Assembly: GCF_029784135.1 (NCBI RefSeq)
Contig: NC_073744.1
Coordinates: 33,858,939 to 33,922,938 of the forward strand
From: Toxorhynchites rutilus septentrionalis
Lineage: Eukaryota; Arthropoda; Insecta; Diptera; Culicidae
Direction of reading: 5' to 3'
DNA: 64,000 nt
A program made the translations under genes and the position numbers. The stretch's first letter is position 1; each line of letters begins with the position of its first letter. Under the pieces are notes generated by a model. That model searched no databases and was not told where the DNA came from. It saw only the letters and a program-made list of their open reading frames with translations. Positions 41,471 through 54,888 of the stretch are shown one piece after another.

Positions 41471-44400
41471 TCGATCGAACCTGTCATCTGTCATCAAAGT
41501 ACAACGCATTGAACCCGAACCCCGATTTGGAATATGTTTTTTGATTTCTGTGTTTCAACACCAGTCTTATTTTCTTGGATTATGGTTTGAACGCAGGCGG
41601 AACCGAAACGCGGTTTCTCGCCGACCCTGTAACATAATGGAACCCAGCAACTATTTATTGTTAGTTACGAATACATCATGAGTATTATCGATGCATGTTG
41701 GTTGTTTTCTTATAATTAAATTCTGTTATTTATAGCTTGAAGCAAACTAGAGAATGTTGGGGATGTGTAGAACTATTCAGAAGAACCAGTGCTGCAATTT
41801 TACAGTCGGAGAACTCACTCTAATTTCCACATGTCGCAAAGCCACCTCCCAAGACACTTATCGAAGCCGACGCAATTCGGTTGAAGAACATGGCGGTGGA
41901 ACTATCTATTGTTTCTTCTTTCGCTCCCTCCACTCAATTCAAAATTTGTGGAATACTTTGACCGGAATAATTGGTTTGAAAGAATTTAACCGATTCAACT
42001 GACTGCTAGCTTTAATTTGCTCAATTAATTAGTTCCATACATTTAATATTTTCTATAAGCTGTTTCAGGAGAGATAGGAATTGTCCACTGAGATTCTGAA
42101 ATTCAGAAGTATCGCTGGCATTCCCTCCTTTTCTTCTTTCATGGATTTTTTTATGAGTTATCAATCAGGACCTTGATGTTCACCCCATTAATGATTCGAA
42201 CTATACAATAATTTATCAGAAAACCTAAGAAATTCTTAACAAAATATGCCTGCAGAAGCTCTTGCAGAAGTCTTGTGGGAAATGTCCGGTCCATGGTGAT
42301 TACAATCTATCAGACAGTGTGAACCAAGATGAAAATTGTACTATGTACGCTATGTACTTGTAACTGAAATCGTTTCTATGCACGAAACCATGGAATGAAT
42401 AACCCGAACCAGGGATCGCTTGATCACTCTACTTGAGGTTGCGATCGAGTGATGGAAAACACTTGTGATTTTTTATGACTACCATCGATTTTCGGTGGCT
42501 CTGCAGTGAGTACCACAAATGACAACAATCAAGACAGAAACTAATGTATGTGTACAACTCCAAAGTAATAGAGACCTTTAATATCTCAACCATTCTCCTT
42601 ACCAACGGATGATCGTTCGGAATAGCCTGAATCGTGCTCGTAGAGTAAGAAAAAGGTTACCTAGGATGTTTTGTAGGTGATTTAATATTCAAAACTCTGC
42701 TTCAAAGTACTTGAGGACAGTATTAAATGTATTTAACTTATCGTTAACTCGTCGTTGTCCTTTATCAACAAACACGACAAACCTGTTCTATTTCTGTCGG
42801 ACTTGACATTCTGCCATTAAGGGAAGAAGGCAACGGAGTAGTATGCAGAGTAGAACGTGATGGTGGTACCCAAAAATGACTACTCTCCCAACAACACAGC
42901 TTAGAGCTTCGCGAGAAAGATACCTACATTGGACCATTTTTGAGAGCAACTTCAAGAAGACGCAAAAAACGATGGAAAACAAAAGACAGCTCAAATAAAC
43001 GTTCAAAGGCGAACCAAGTCGACGAGGGCGATGTACACTATTCAAGTCAAATATATTTTTCTTCGACTAAATTTAGAATAGGATAGGGTAGGATAGGATA
43101 GGATAGGATAGGATAGGAATTTTTCTCTAATTAAATAAGATACCTCAATGGCAATGTGTTGGTTGGGTGTGAAGTGTTCAGACAGCTTCCAGTTAGAGTG
43201 ATATGGATAGTGAAAAATCTGTTTATTATTCTCCTAAGGAATGCTTCGCGTTCTTGGGGGGAAATCAAATGAGGACTGACCATCAGCTGACTGCAGTCGG
43301 AAACGAATTCATTAATTTGACCGATTAATACGAGAAACAATACATCGAACTGCAAAAAACTGCATTTAAGTTTCAAGAAAAATCTTTCGAAGATATAATC
43401 GAAGTTCTTCTTAACTTAATCGTATGCCTCCCACTTCCCCTGCTGGTTCCCTTGGTCAGGACGGAAGCTTTTAACCCCTCCCACGGTATTCCCCAACACT
43501 CATAAAAATATCTATCACAATGTCTCATATGTTTGTTTATCATATCACCAAAAATGTTCTCGTCCACCTTGCCGCCAACTCGCGAAACGCAAAACTCTTC
43601 TGGCTCATTCTCCCGAACCCTCCATTCGACTCAGCTAACCTCAAATGTCAAAAGGACTCCATAAAACGGTCGCATTTAGTTTTCATTAATATTCAAAATC
43701 GATTGACATGAATTTGTCATATCAAAAAGCGCAAACACATAAAAAGACTCATAATTTTCTGCTCGAATGGGCAGCCAATTAGACGCTATGCGCAGACTGA
43801 GAGCTCAATCAAATGGCACACACCAAAGACGGGCGCGAAGGTCATACCGTTGGCAAGTGGTGGTTTTTTTCTCTCTCTCGTTATTGTCGAATCCGAGATC
43901 AGACCCAAACGAATTAGTCGCTGGTATTTCAATCGATTTCGGCAGGAATGCCACGCCAGACATTTTGGATCACGAGTGCTCGAACGTCTAATCTGCGGCC
44001 GACTTCTTGGTGCTGACGGCGTGAGAAGTGAAAGGAGCGACGCGCGCCTTCGCCCAATCGCTTCACGATCAGTTCTGACGTGGATTCCGTGGTCGAGCAA
44101 GGAAAGGGATGCACTCGACTGGCGCGGAACAAAATGTACGATTTAATCTATTCAATCTACTCGCTTTCGGCACTCCACATCGCACTCACATAAACTCGCG
44201 AGCTGCAATGATTGCGGTTGTTATGAAATCGAATTCCGCCAAAAAATTAAACCGCAATTGAACGCACCCCTTATTTTCCCACGACATTGGAGCAGGCGTA
44301 AAAAAATAATTGGATGTTGTTAACCCTGTCACGCCGGAGAATGACGAATTAGCTTTCGGTTCGCCATATGGTTTTATTGTTTTATTTATACTCACCACTG

Positions 44401-46434
44401 TTTTTTTTTTTATTTGTTTTCAGTATTGATATGTCTTTATCTACATCCGGACATAGGATGTCTTAGGTATACAATGATTACCATTTTAATGATTAGTTAG
44501 TACTGACTTTAATTAGAGCGATGATTGCAAGATCTTATCAAACGATACAGTATTTCATAGTGGAAGTCTATTTTTTGTAATTCAATAAATTCATCTTTTA
44601 TGGAAAATCCGCCGATTCTGACTATTCTCATCACTGGAAGAATCGAAAGTCTGCCAATAATAACACATGGCAATGTCATATAATATGGATTTATTAAACA
44701 GTAGTACAAACCATCCGCAATGTAAATTAATCAAAAGTATAGAATGAACATTATATTTTTATAGTTTTGATTTAATAATTTTTCTACATATCCCAAAATT
44801 ATATTTTGGTGCTAATTCCATTAATATCGGTTTGAGGATCCGCAGGATCAGCAGCCAGCAGTACACAAGATGCATGCTATACAGGATGTATGTGGTAATC
44901 ATATAATTCAGGACCAACGTACAGATCTAAGGCGAGTTCAATTTTTCCAACGGAACTGCAGCGGAGCACAGTTTCGCCCCTTTAGGTTAGGGAAATGGCC
45001 CTCAGCTTCTTCGGGTTCAAGATGGATGGCATTTATTTTCATATTTATTTGGAGGTTTGGGCTAAATGTATAGAGATAGTTTATTTCTCTTAACTTTTTC
45101 CATCAGAAAACTTTTCTCTGTCATACTATTTTCCTCAAAATGTGATCCGGTTTGAAGCATGTTTCATGAGTTCAACCGTTGAAGATGGGCATTGGATTTG
45201 GGTTTGTCAGCGCGAATCACTAAAAAAAATTTCGCACTTATGAATTCTCTTGGTAGTAAAAGTCCAATTGTATGTTATTCTTTTAACAGTCAACGCATAG
45301 ATGATGAGCATGCATTTGTTGGAACCGACCTGACATGGAACTAAACGTTTGAGCCTTGTAGCACACCTTCTGTAGTTGAGTAGCTCACACAAACTTAACG
45401 ATCCAATAGGACATTTGTGTATTCGATTACACGACATTCTTAATCGTTCTATCTTAATCGATTTCGACCTTGAACGCATATTGTTGAATCAATCGACGTG
45501 ATCACAGTAAATGATTATGAACATTTTGTCTAATCATCAAACTGTATGCGTAGAAGTTCAGTGACCTGAAGATATGAAGGGATATCTTCCATCTAAACGA
45601 GCTGCTCGTTTTAGTTTTTCTGTTATACAGACTTTAAACTTCACTAGCCGACCCATCAAACTTCGAAACAATGGGCCTTATTCCCGCATGCACTTGAATG
45701 GTGAAAACGAAATGAATGGCACGTCATTAAACTACGTTCCACGAGTTAGTGAAGCGTCAAAGAGAATAATGGGTTTTCAGGCAGAATGAACAACTTTCAA
45801 GTAGAAATTATGAATGAAAATTAATTTCTCCGTATCAAATTAGTATTCAATGTGAAAGGAAGACTTTATTTTTTTCATCTGGTAAAATAATCTCTTACAA
45901 AAATTGTATCTGAAGATAATTTTGTATTATAATGATAAGTTTCAGTGGAAAACTAATTTCGTATCCAGATGTCGAAACCGTACCATCGTCGTCGCGAATA
46001 CACTTCATTTCGTTTCCACCGTGAAGTGTATTCGGGAACAAGGGCCAATGAATTTCTATGGAATTGCAGCCATCTTACTAACCCACTCTACCATATACAT
46101 AATCCTTATTCCTACACATTGACTGGATGTCCATTTTATTTGATAGAACGAATTATTGCACACAATCTTATGTTGCAAAATACATACTACATGATTTACG
46201 TTTGAGTTCGATCTCAAAATATAATATTTTATTCGTTAAATTACTAACTTGTCCTAATATGTCCACTGTTGATGTCTCAGGCGAAGAAATTGCTGGATAA
46301 ATTTTCCGCCTAATGGTATATATTATCACATATATCGTGAGAACAATTCTGCGTAATATGCATTTGAAATCTCTTAATTTTTCGTTAAATTTTTCGTAGA
46401 GTGACCCCCCTATATAGAAATCAAAGACGTAGTC
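41471..46434. other. Long intergenic region without recognised gene
   Basis: AT-rich to moderate GC. A GGATA pentamer array lies at about 43075-43117. 43760-44150 is GC-richer with overlapping frames on both strands (up to 104 codons), none with a recognisable motif. No RNA gene or transposase is recognised. Confidence 0.4.
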
Positions 46435-48530
46435 CTTCGTCAAAATATTGTTCAGACACAATTCTCGTTCAAGATTCTTCAATAACATGTTTATACTTAA
46501 AATATAACAAAATTAAACATCTCAAATCGGACTACATCCTTTCTCGAGTTTTGCACTTAACAACACATTTGTCGATTCATTTTTATAAAGGTATAGGAGT
46601 GCGTATTTCCACCTGAAAATCGATTTCCACTTTCGAACAAAGATCAACTTCGTTAGCACAAACATCAAAACGCTCACCACGATGTAATTGTAGAACATTT
46701 GGGAGTTCAGAAAAAGTGTCGAACAATCAGAGAAATATTTCTAGCCTCCACATGATAAATTTGATTCCATTTGCTTGATTAGTTCTCGAGTTATGCAGAA
46801 ATTTGTGTTTCATTTGTTTGACAGCGTAAAGAGAGGGAATAGGTGTCGAACTACCATAGAAATATTTCTTGCCCCCTAAAACCTTCACATGTCAAGTGTG
46901 ATTCAATTGTCTTGATTAGTTTTCGTGTTAAGCAGCCACCTCCACATGCCAAATTTGGTTCTATTTGCATGATTAGTTCTTTAGTAATGCAGAAAATTGT
47001 GTTTTATTTTTATGGCAGACCCTCTAAGAGAGGAGAGAGGTGTGTCGAATCACTATAGAAGCATTATCCCCTAAAACAAGTTTGGTTCCAATTGCTCAAT
47101 TAACTCTCGAGTTATGCAGAAATTTTTGTTACTTCCACCTTCCACATAGCATCATTTTGTTCATAAAATCTAACAAATTCATAAGTTTTGTTGATTTAAA
47201 TCCGTTTCTCACTAAATTGAACTCGAGGATGATAACTAACTATAAAGTCATAACTTTTGCCGTGATTCAATTAAGAAATCGCCCGAATTTCACTCAAAAA
47301 ATTTCTCCTCCTGGGATTTGATTAAAAAAATTCACATGAACGATTCAAGTTAATCAATTGCTACTGATGATTTCTCGTCTGATATGGAAGTGCAAATCGT
47401 GGATATTCAGAAATATGTACGGAACAACAACATTTTATTGATAAAACTTGCGTAAAGTTTTGTCATATAAATTCAGGCAATTTTGCATACATAAACTAAC
47501 TCTAACGCGATGACCTTTATAGCATACCTGATCACTGTCTGAATACGTTGGTTTAAGGCAGTGATGCAATATTCATCAAAGTGACGTCGCCTCTGCAATT
47601 CATAGACTGCTGGGCGAAAATAAACAAATAGTAGGGAAAAATGGCCCACCCACTAAATAACTACGGCCATTAATCCCCTAGAATAGTTATTTCTGACGTC
47701 TTTGTACTGTTGAACGTTGTGGTTTATGAGTGTAAAAAAGGGGAAATAGAGGTCAAATCGGAAGTCCCTTTTTCAATACGATCGAAATGATGGTCCTAAA
47801 CCGACTCCCATGGCCCTGATCCTCCCAACGGTCTGGAAATGATAAGCCTAAGTCGAATATAATCTCACTTCGACTTCCGGTTTGCTGATAATGGCTCTAA
47901 AGGGCCACGAATTATGGAACGTCATCGTCAACGTGTCCGTGCCATACAAATAAAACACTAATTTCTGCATTACTCGAGACGTAATCAAGCAAATGAAACC
48001 AAATTGAGCATATGGAAGTTTTAGGGTGCAATAAATGTTTCTATGGTGGTTAGACACTCTAAGATGGGGCTGCCATACAAATGAAACACGAATTTCTGCA
48101 TAGCTCGAGAACTAATCAAGCAAATGGAGCCAAAATTGGGATGTAAAGGTTTTTGGGTACGAGAAATGTTTCTATGATGGCATGACACCCCTTCCTCCTC
48201 TAGAAAGGAGAGGGGGTTCCATAAAAATAATCCACATACTTCAACCTAACATGACAATTGAGAATTTTCGGAAAACTCTGAAGGAAAATGGGAAAATTCG
48301 AAAAATTCAATTCGCATGTGTTCTACAATTACATATTGACAAACGTTGTTAGTCCATTTAATGTTTGAGGTAACGAAATTGTATTCGTTCGAAAGTGGGA
48401 ATGGATTTTAGTGTGGTAAAACCCACTCCCATATCATCTTCTGTCTATATAAAAAAAGGGATTGCAGAATGTGTTGATTAGAGCAAAACTCGAGAAAGAA
48501 ATTGTCCGATTAAGGGGTGTCTTCATTCTA
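46435..48530. mobile_element. Large foldback element (~2.1 kb)
   Basis: The left part (GACACAATTCTCGTTCAAGA, CTCAAATCGGACTACATC, TTTCTCGAGTTTTGCAC, CACTTTCGAACAAAG, GATGTAATTGTAGAACA) is mirrored at the right (GTTCTACAATTACAT, CGTTCGAAAGTGG, GCAAAACTCGAGAAAGAAAT, then TGTCCGATTA). Between them are tandem units carrying TTGATTAGTT-TCGAGTTATGCAGAAATTTG, direct on the left half and inverted (CATTACTCGAGACGTAATCA) on the right. Fragment also at 21041-21460. No transposase found inside. Confidence 0.65.
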
Positions 48531-49059
48531 TCATTTTTTCAGTATACAAACACACAATTCAGCCGCGAGCCGAAAATTGACAACATAATTGTGCACGACC
48601 ATCGTCATGCAGTTCGGGATGCCCTAGAGCGATCATTCCGGCACACCACCGCCATCGGCCGAATAGATCCATATTTGCTAAGCCAATCAATCAACTGTAA
48701 ACGATCGGCATCGATAGCCCGAAGCCATTCACGAAAACAAAACCGAGTGGATGAAACAAAAAAAAACAGCACAACAGTCCAAGAAAACACCTTTACGCTA
48801 AACCGCAAGCAATTAATCCTATCTATCTCAAGCGCATGGATTTGATCCTCCCGTCGCTGTCGAGGTCTCGTGACCACATGGTGGCTTTGAGGGTCGCTGG
48901 ACGGACTAGATACAAGTCCAAAAAAACCACTGTCACAAAGTCACGGTCAGCTCGGAGTATTTGCAAGAGTGGTGTGCAACGTGGAACATAACTTCCTCTT
49001 TTGATACCGGCGAGCGCAAACCTCGAGTTAGGACTTGGATTGGAGACAGGTTTAGTTCG
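48531..49059. other. Spacer without recognised gene
   Basis: Moderate GC, non-repetitive by eye, with overlapping frames on both strands (up to 127 codons) but no known motif, signal peptide or splice pattern. Confidence 0.35.
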
Positions 49060-49340
49060 ATGTTTTGACGTAGGATTACGTCTTTCGGGAACATATTGGG
49101 GTACAAATTGAAAAACGAATATCGATCGCATCTTGAAAAATGTCCAATTTCAAACGCTTATTGCTCAGTCATTTAATGACGGATTGATGAGATTTTTACA
49201 TCAAAACATTGCGGCACTCTATAACAATTTTTCACCTTGAATAAAATAATATATATCATGTAATTGACTATCGAACAATTGAAAAATGTCAACCCCTATC
49301 CAAACGGTACTGATTGGTCGAAATTGACGTCATTTCTTTT
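49060..49340. repeat. ~280 bp direct repeat, left copy
   Basis: Starts TTTTGACGTAGGATTACGTC and runs through CGTCTTTCGGGAACAT, AATTTCAAACGC, TATTGCTCAGTCATTT to CTGATTGGTCGAAATT. The same sequence in the same orientation is at 50627-50910. Its first 20 bases also begin repeats at 30614 and 60168. Confidence 0.7.
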
Positions 49341-49429
49341 TCGCCTGCTTCGCCTCTTTCGTTACCCGATAAGTCAAATATTTGCATGGCGAGCGAGTGG
49401 GGGGCGCCTATTTCTCACATACCAACTGA

Positions 49430-49999
49430 TATAAAAGGACGGTAGCATTTTTGGATTTCTCATTCTCGTTCAACGCTCAGATCGGCAAACATCTGGGCTT
49501 CTAGTGTGCAGTGCTCTACAAATCAACCAACACCATACGGTGCGGCAAAGGAGAGGAAGCCATCGGCAACCAACGAAGGATGCGGTTCGGCAAAGGGAGC
49601 AAAGAAGAGGAAGCAGCGGAGAGCATTGAATTAAATCTAGTGTGCATTGCTGGTGCGATCCTCTTCACATCAACAATTGGATGCGGCAAAGGAGGCAGAG
49701 GAGCGAAGTGCATTGCATCGCATCGTATCACACCCGCTATCCGTCGTTTAGCTCGTCGTGGTTGTGCCAATCAAACCCTCGCAAATCGACGCACAGAAGC
49801 CGATGGCGCCAAAGTCAAGGAAAGCATCAGCGAATCCGTAAAAGCTACCGCTCCCAAAACTAAATTGCTACATCCGACAGAAACGCAGCAGATTCCGTAC
49901 AGCCCATTAAACCATTCCAGTCCTTCTCAGGACTATCAATTCGTTTTGAAACAAAAGAGTTCATTTTACTGTTTTCCACTTACCACAAAAACTATATAA
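49430..49999 (+). pseudogene. Histone H4-like chimeric fragment under a TATA box
   Basis: TATAAAAG at 49430-49437, then CATTCTCG about 31 nt downstream. A 162-codon frame (49511-49999) follows. Residues GKGGRGAK and, at 49727-49762, ITPAIRRLARRG match the N-terminal third of histone H4 (GKGGKGLGKGGAK ... ITKPAIRRLARRG); the Lys before Pro is missing and the DNA between is rearranged. Upstream, CGGCAAAGG-type pieces repeat three times (49541, 49581, 49683), like duplicated H4 starts. After RRG the frame leaves H4. Flanked by direct repeats 49060-49340 and 50627-50910. Could be a pseudogene, or histone sequence captured by a repeat. It cannot make a normal H4. Confidence 0.55.
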
Positions 50000-50172
50000 A
50001 ACCGATCAAAAATACTGTTTATTTTTACATTTTCTACTAACATGCTAACATGGAACGTATCACGTCAAAAACATACGTTTCATCAACCACCATTTACTGG
50101 ATTTGGCAAAAGAAGCGAAGGACATATGCATGCATGTATATAACGGAACGCTCCAGTCATACACAGCCCGTT

Positions 50173-50204
50173 AGGGACGAATGACCTTTGGGTTAAAGTC
50201 CCTT
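50173..50204. repeat. Dispersed hairpin AGGGAC...GTCCCT
   Basis: AGGGACGAATGACCTTTGGG, then TTAAAGTCCCTT. The ends pair (AGGGAC with GTCCCT) and the next bases partly pair. A near-identical copy is at 61700-61731, with the same TTAAAGTCCCTT and AAAAANAAGAAC flank. Confidence 0.55.
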
Positions 50205-50411
50205 CAAAAACAAGAACGAACGATACACAGCCCGTATCAGACAAATGCATGAAGGAATTCTATAAAATAATATTTTTGCGGTGCCTTTGCGCCAACTACA
50301 CGGGCGAGTAGCACCATAGTAGCAAAAAATGTCGAAGTTCGTGACATCTGGTAGCAATATTTTTATTCTTTTGAATTATAGAGATTTTAAACTTTACGTT
50401 CATTCGTCTCT

Positions 50412-50427
50412 AGCCCTGAGAAGGGCC
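50412..50427 (-). other. Histone-mRNA-like 3' stem-loop
   Basis: On the minus strand GGCCCTTCTCAGGGCT: a 6-bp stem (one G-U pair), loop UCUC, close to the metazoan histone 3' stem-loop pattern, followed by purine-rich GAGACGAATGAA as expected of a U7 target. No histone frame precedes it on the minus strand. A related string, CTTTTCTCAGGGTTAGAGAC, is at about 61860. Could be a relic of a histone gene or a chance palindrome in a repeat. Confidence 0.35.
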
Positions 50428-50626
50428 CTTGCGAAGAAAACTAGCTCATACTCTTTCTCGACCTACCTTTAGAAAGACATTTTCATTGTCGCTCAGCACT
50501 CCTCAGCAAACGAGTCTGCTTTCGGCGGCACCAAGCGACGCCATGAGTAATATTCATTTAGGGAGGCAGATTAATCTCCCTGCTACCGAAGGCAGTTTTG
50601 AATTGATAAAATTTAAATGTATTTAT

Positions 50627-50910
50627 TTTTTTGACGTAGGATTACGTCTTTCGGGAACATGTTGGGGTATAAATTGAAAATCGAAAATCGAGCACATCGT
50701 GAAAATTGTCCAATTTCAAACGCATATTGCTCAGTCATTTCATGATGGATTGATGAAATTTTTGCGTCAATCGATTTCGCCACTCCAAAACAATTTTTTA
50801 TATGAAGATAATAATATATGTCATGAAACTAACTATCGAACTATTGAAAAATTTCAACCCCTATCCTGACGGAAATAACCACATCTGATTGGTCGAAATT
50901 TACGACATGT
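50627..50910. repeat. ~280 bp direct repeat, right copy
   Basis: TTTTGACGTAGGATTACGTC, TTTCGGGAACATGTTGGGGT, TATTGCTCAGTCATTTCATG, CTGATTGGTCGAAATT. Collinear with 49060-49340 with scattered differences. The pair brackets the histone-like segment. Confidence 0.7.
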
Positions 50911-53900
50911 GTGGCGGGTCCCTAACAGAGACATCAAAACCAAGCTGCCTGGGGGAAATCGGCTTTACAAATACATGATAGTAGGGGGAGCTTTTGCTCC
51001 CACCGAAATGTTGCTTCGTGGAATTGCATATGAATGACTGATCGTGTATTGTGAAAAATTTATTACAAGTGTAAGTGTAAAATATATGGTAGCAGTTGTG
51101 TTGAAAATTACTTCATAGATGAAACGATTTATTTCAATTTTCATAAATAAGAACCAAGGTGTGTTCCCGCTCGAGAACGGGTCGTTTGGTCACCAAATCA
51201 TTATCAAAAAGTTTAACGATGTAATTCTTCAAACATATCCAAAATCAACAGATAGCCTAACGGAATCCTACGTTAACTATGCGGCCGTGTCTCGGACACA
51301 ACCCTCCTGTGATTTTTTTTTTGGTTCTCTGTTATTGGTCAACGATCTCTCTGTGGCATGATTTAGAGTTTGAAATTCCTCGAAACGCAGGCTAATTACT
51401 TCCGAGTGTTGGAATGAGTGTGGCTATGTTGACACTTCTTTGATCATTTTTATTCATCTGAATGACAAATGATTAACAGCACGCAAGAAATTAAAAGAAA
51501 TACGTGTGCACACGGAGACTCACATGTGAAGTAATCGTCCGATGTATGGCTCACAAAATTTAGCTGGAAAAACTTGATGACGTCTTGGCTCGCATTTGCT
51601 CGCATGTTTTTTTTTTGTTGTTATTCCCGAGCGCTACATAATTCATTGCTCGTTCCTGGGGTGGGCTGGAAACATAACGATGATGAACGGCATCAGATGT
51701 GCGCGCGAATACTTTTGGAGATTCAACAATGGTGGAAATGCAATTTCATGTCAGTTGCATCCTCCCCTCCGTCGAAGGACCGCTTGGTTTGAGCAGCGGA
51801 AAATGGATGGAAAGCATGCGAATGTGAGAGATGAGTTGTAGCGATTTTTATTCCTATTCTGTTGTCTTTAATTTGCCCGTAAAATTGTTCTTTCTGTTGA
51901 GAGCAGATTTGAGAAATCTTGTTTAATTATGACGTCGTTTCGAGAGGCAAGAAAAGATACACCGCTGGGGGCTTTATAACCACTCCCAGCTTGCCACGGA
52001 ATTTTTAATTCGGATGATTCGAGTTTTTAATTGGCAGCGGTAAAATTGTTCTTGTTCCCGACATGAGTGTTATGTTGCAAGCCTCTCTAGACAGAAAAGC
52101 AGCACTTAATCCGTAACGATGGCGCGGCTGAGTGTGTGATGCGGCAGAAGTGAAAAGATTGACATATTACGAGCAAGGATTATTGCGATTACGGCGGAAA
52201 ACTTCCAGATAAAATTTATTTCAATCCCATTTGAATCGTACATTGCGGCGCCGCAAGTGCATGAATGAATTTACCGCGTAATCGACTTTCTCCGTAATCT
52301 GATTGATATAACAAAGACTTCATCTTCAACCGAAGCGGTTCCGGCGAAGGCTGCACATTCCACAGAACCCTCCGGAAAAACTTCCTCTCAGGCAGCCGTC
52401 AACCGCTCCAGAGAACGATAGTTCTGGGAAGGCTTCCTTTTCAGCACTAAATAGAATATCAATTTCATTAACAATAACAATGAATATAAATCTAAGTGCA
52501 TCCACGGGAGAACGAAAGCAAATTTTCCCGCTACTCTGTTTGCCAACAACGGCAGCTGCAGCTCTCGAGCACCGGAGCAACAACGCCTGCATAACTTAAT
52601 TTTAAACCTCTTTACTTCAATTAGGGGAAAAACAGCACCAAGCAAGAGGGATTCCAGTAGTGCAGACACCTTTAAAAGTGTTGGAATATGCCTCGCCCGG
52701 AAGACGAGATAGGCTGTTGTGGTTTGTGAGTGATATCTTCATTCGTTCTTCACCACTTGATTGTTGTAAAAATTGTATTAGGCTGTATGAGCCACCACAA
52801 ACAAACTCACCTTGCAAGAATCGAAATCGTTTGGATTGAATTATCTGAAAATGAAAAAAAAACTTATCAGATTATGTTTTAACTTATTGATACTTCGGAA
52901 GAGTTTTGTTGGTGAATTTACATTCTATGAAAATTTGATAAAGAACATACTGTTTTGACAGCCCTACCAGCCTAATTTTGAAACTTTGGGATTTAGAGAT
53001 TCAGTACTACTCTAATTCGTATTTAAATGTGTTTCTATGCCTTTTCTAAATATGTGTAATTTTTTCAGAATTTAAACAGTGTTGGGATATAAAAACAAAG
53101 ATGCCAAATTTTGATTTTTTTAAAATTTTGAGACCCAGTGCTGGTTTAATTTATATTCAAATATGCTCGTATGTGTTTTATTCCAGCAAATTTCGAGAAT
53201 ATTATTTCTATGGATTGGAGAAAAAAATTCGAATATATCTAATAAATAAAAAAATATATTGGTTTAAATTTTTTTATTATTATATTTTTTTTTGTTTTCC
53301 TAAAATCTATAGCTGTATTGTACCCACGTGTTCATAAAAATACCCCCAAACCTTATCACCAGCGCTATGGAAAATAGTGTATAAGTACCAAATTTGAAAA
53401 TTACGTTTTTTTTCTGAATCCCTATATGGTTCACTATAAAAACCATAGTGAAAAACGTATTTTTTACCCCATTCTCAATAGGCTTGGCAATGTTATTCAG
53501 AAAAAAAAATTTAGATAACTGTAAATCTCGACATGTTATGCAATTTGAGGACATTTGGCATCAATTTTTTTTTTATTTCGAAAAAACTCAAGCTTTGACC
53601 GCTTTGTGCCACTCTCCCATAAGTACGATTGAGCTTAAATTTAGCATAGGGTGTTTTTTCGAGGTGGTAAACTTTTTTTATAGGGAAACATTTTGAAATT
53701 ATAAGGTTGATTTTCTCCCATACATTCATTGGCATCCTAATATTCACCCATTCCATGCCAAACGGATCTAGTTTTTCTCTGATTTTCGTAAAAATTGGTA
53801 ATTTTGTTCCTTATCGCATAATATTAGACTCGGAGTTTTTTTATTTTTCCATTAGGGTACCCATTTCCATTTTAGGGTGGTCTGAAAAATCAACTTTTCT

Positions 53901-54888
53901 CGTTTTTCAAAAAATTACTTTTTTTTATAAATTTATAGCTTCTGAGCTACCAACCGAATCAAATGATCGACATATCAAATTGAAGCTAGTCTAGTCTTGT
54001 TTATAAAATTATGATTAAGAAAATATTCGGATTTTGTTTTCGTAATTCTCGATTGCATTTGTTTTTTTTTTATAGTTTACATGGTGTTGGGCCTTTGTTA
54101 TATTTGTTCTTCAAAGCTGAGGTTTTCTTTCATAACATATTCAAAAATCAGGGAGGTTTTTTTTGTTTCTGAGTTATGATTTTTCAAAGTTAACAGATTA
54201 GCATTAGCAATAGCATTGAGCAAGTTGCACAATATCGGAGGTGCTACGAATTCAAACCTGTTAAGTTAAAACCAGACTCCATCCGTTGCTGATGATTGGT
54301 AATATCTCTTAGATGAAGGCATGCTTCTTCCAATAGTAAATAATTGTCCTAGCCACTTCCTTGCAACTGCTAAGGAAAGAGAAGGAATGTTAATTCCACA
54401 TTTACTCAAGAGAGATGCAGAGAACTGTACGATCTCTATTACTATTACTATTACTATTACTATTACTATTACTACTTGTGCTATATGTTGAAAGAATTGA
54501 TTAATAAAATTGTATGACACTGAATTATGGAATGTTATAAATGGATTTCTGGCTTTCTCATCGTTGTCACATTAATATCTGTTTGGATGGAAACGTTTTG
54601 GGAAGTTGTGGTTTAAGTGAATTATGAATGAAGGAAAAATGAGAGTGCTTCAGCTATTAGAATGGAATCTAAATACAAAACTTTGCAGATACACTCAGTC
54701 ACCGGCGCATAAAATGTATCTGCTGAAGGAATTGTTTTGTAAAATTATGTATTATATTTCGAAATGATTTTTTAAAGTTAACAGATAGTCCAAAAATAAT
54801 GTTTTCCAATTTTCCAAAAATGATTTTTCCGAAAACTATATCTTTTGAACGGCTGGACCATGTGTCTTTTTGAGGTGTTGCTGATAGA
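50911..54888. other. Spacer with repeats, no recognised gene
   Basis: 51278-51312 (ATGCGGCCGTGTCTCGGACA, then CAACCC) is an end of the GGTTGTGTCC repeat family. 52100-52820 is GC-richer without motif. 52980-53030 (ATTCAGTACTACTCTAATTC) recurs at the window end (63950). 53755-54190 (ACCCATTTCCATTTTAGGGT) belongs to the family at 16240 and 62960. A TATTAC hexamer array is at about 54437-54476. Confidence 0.45.

Noticed and set aside
43075..43117. CRISPR-like or regulatory repeat
   Set aside because: It is a simple GGATA microsatellite.
48462..48845. 127-codon frame
   Set aside because: Starts in the arm of a foldback element and has no motif or signal peptide; overlapping frames on the other strand are as long.
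49060..50910. LTR retrotransposon with 280-bp LTRs
   Set aside because: The direct repeats lack TG...CA ends, a primer-binding site and gag/pol; the same 5' motif starts unrelated repeats at 30614 and 60168.
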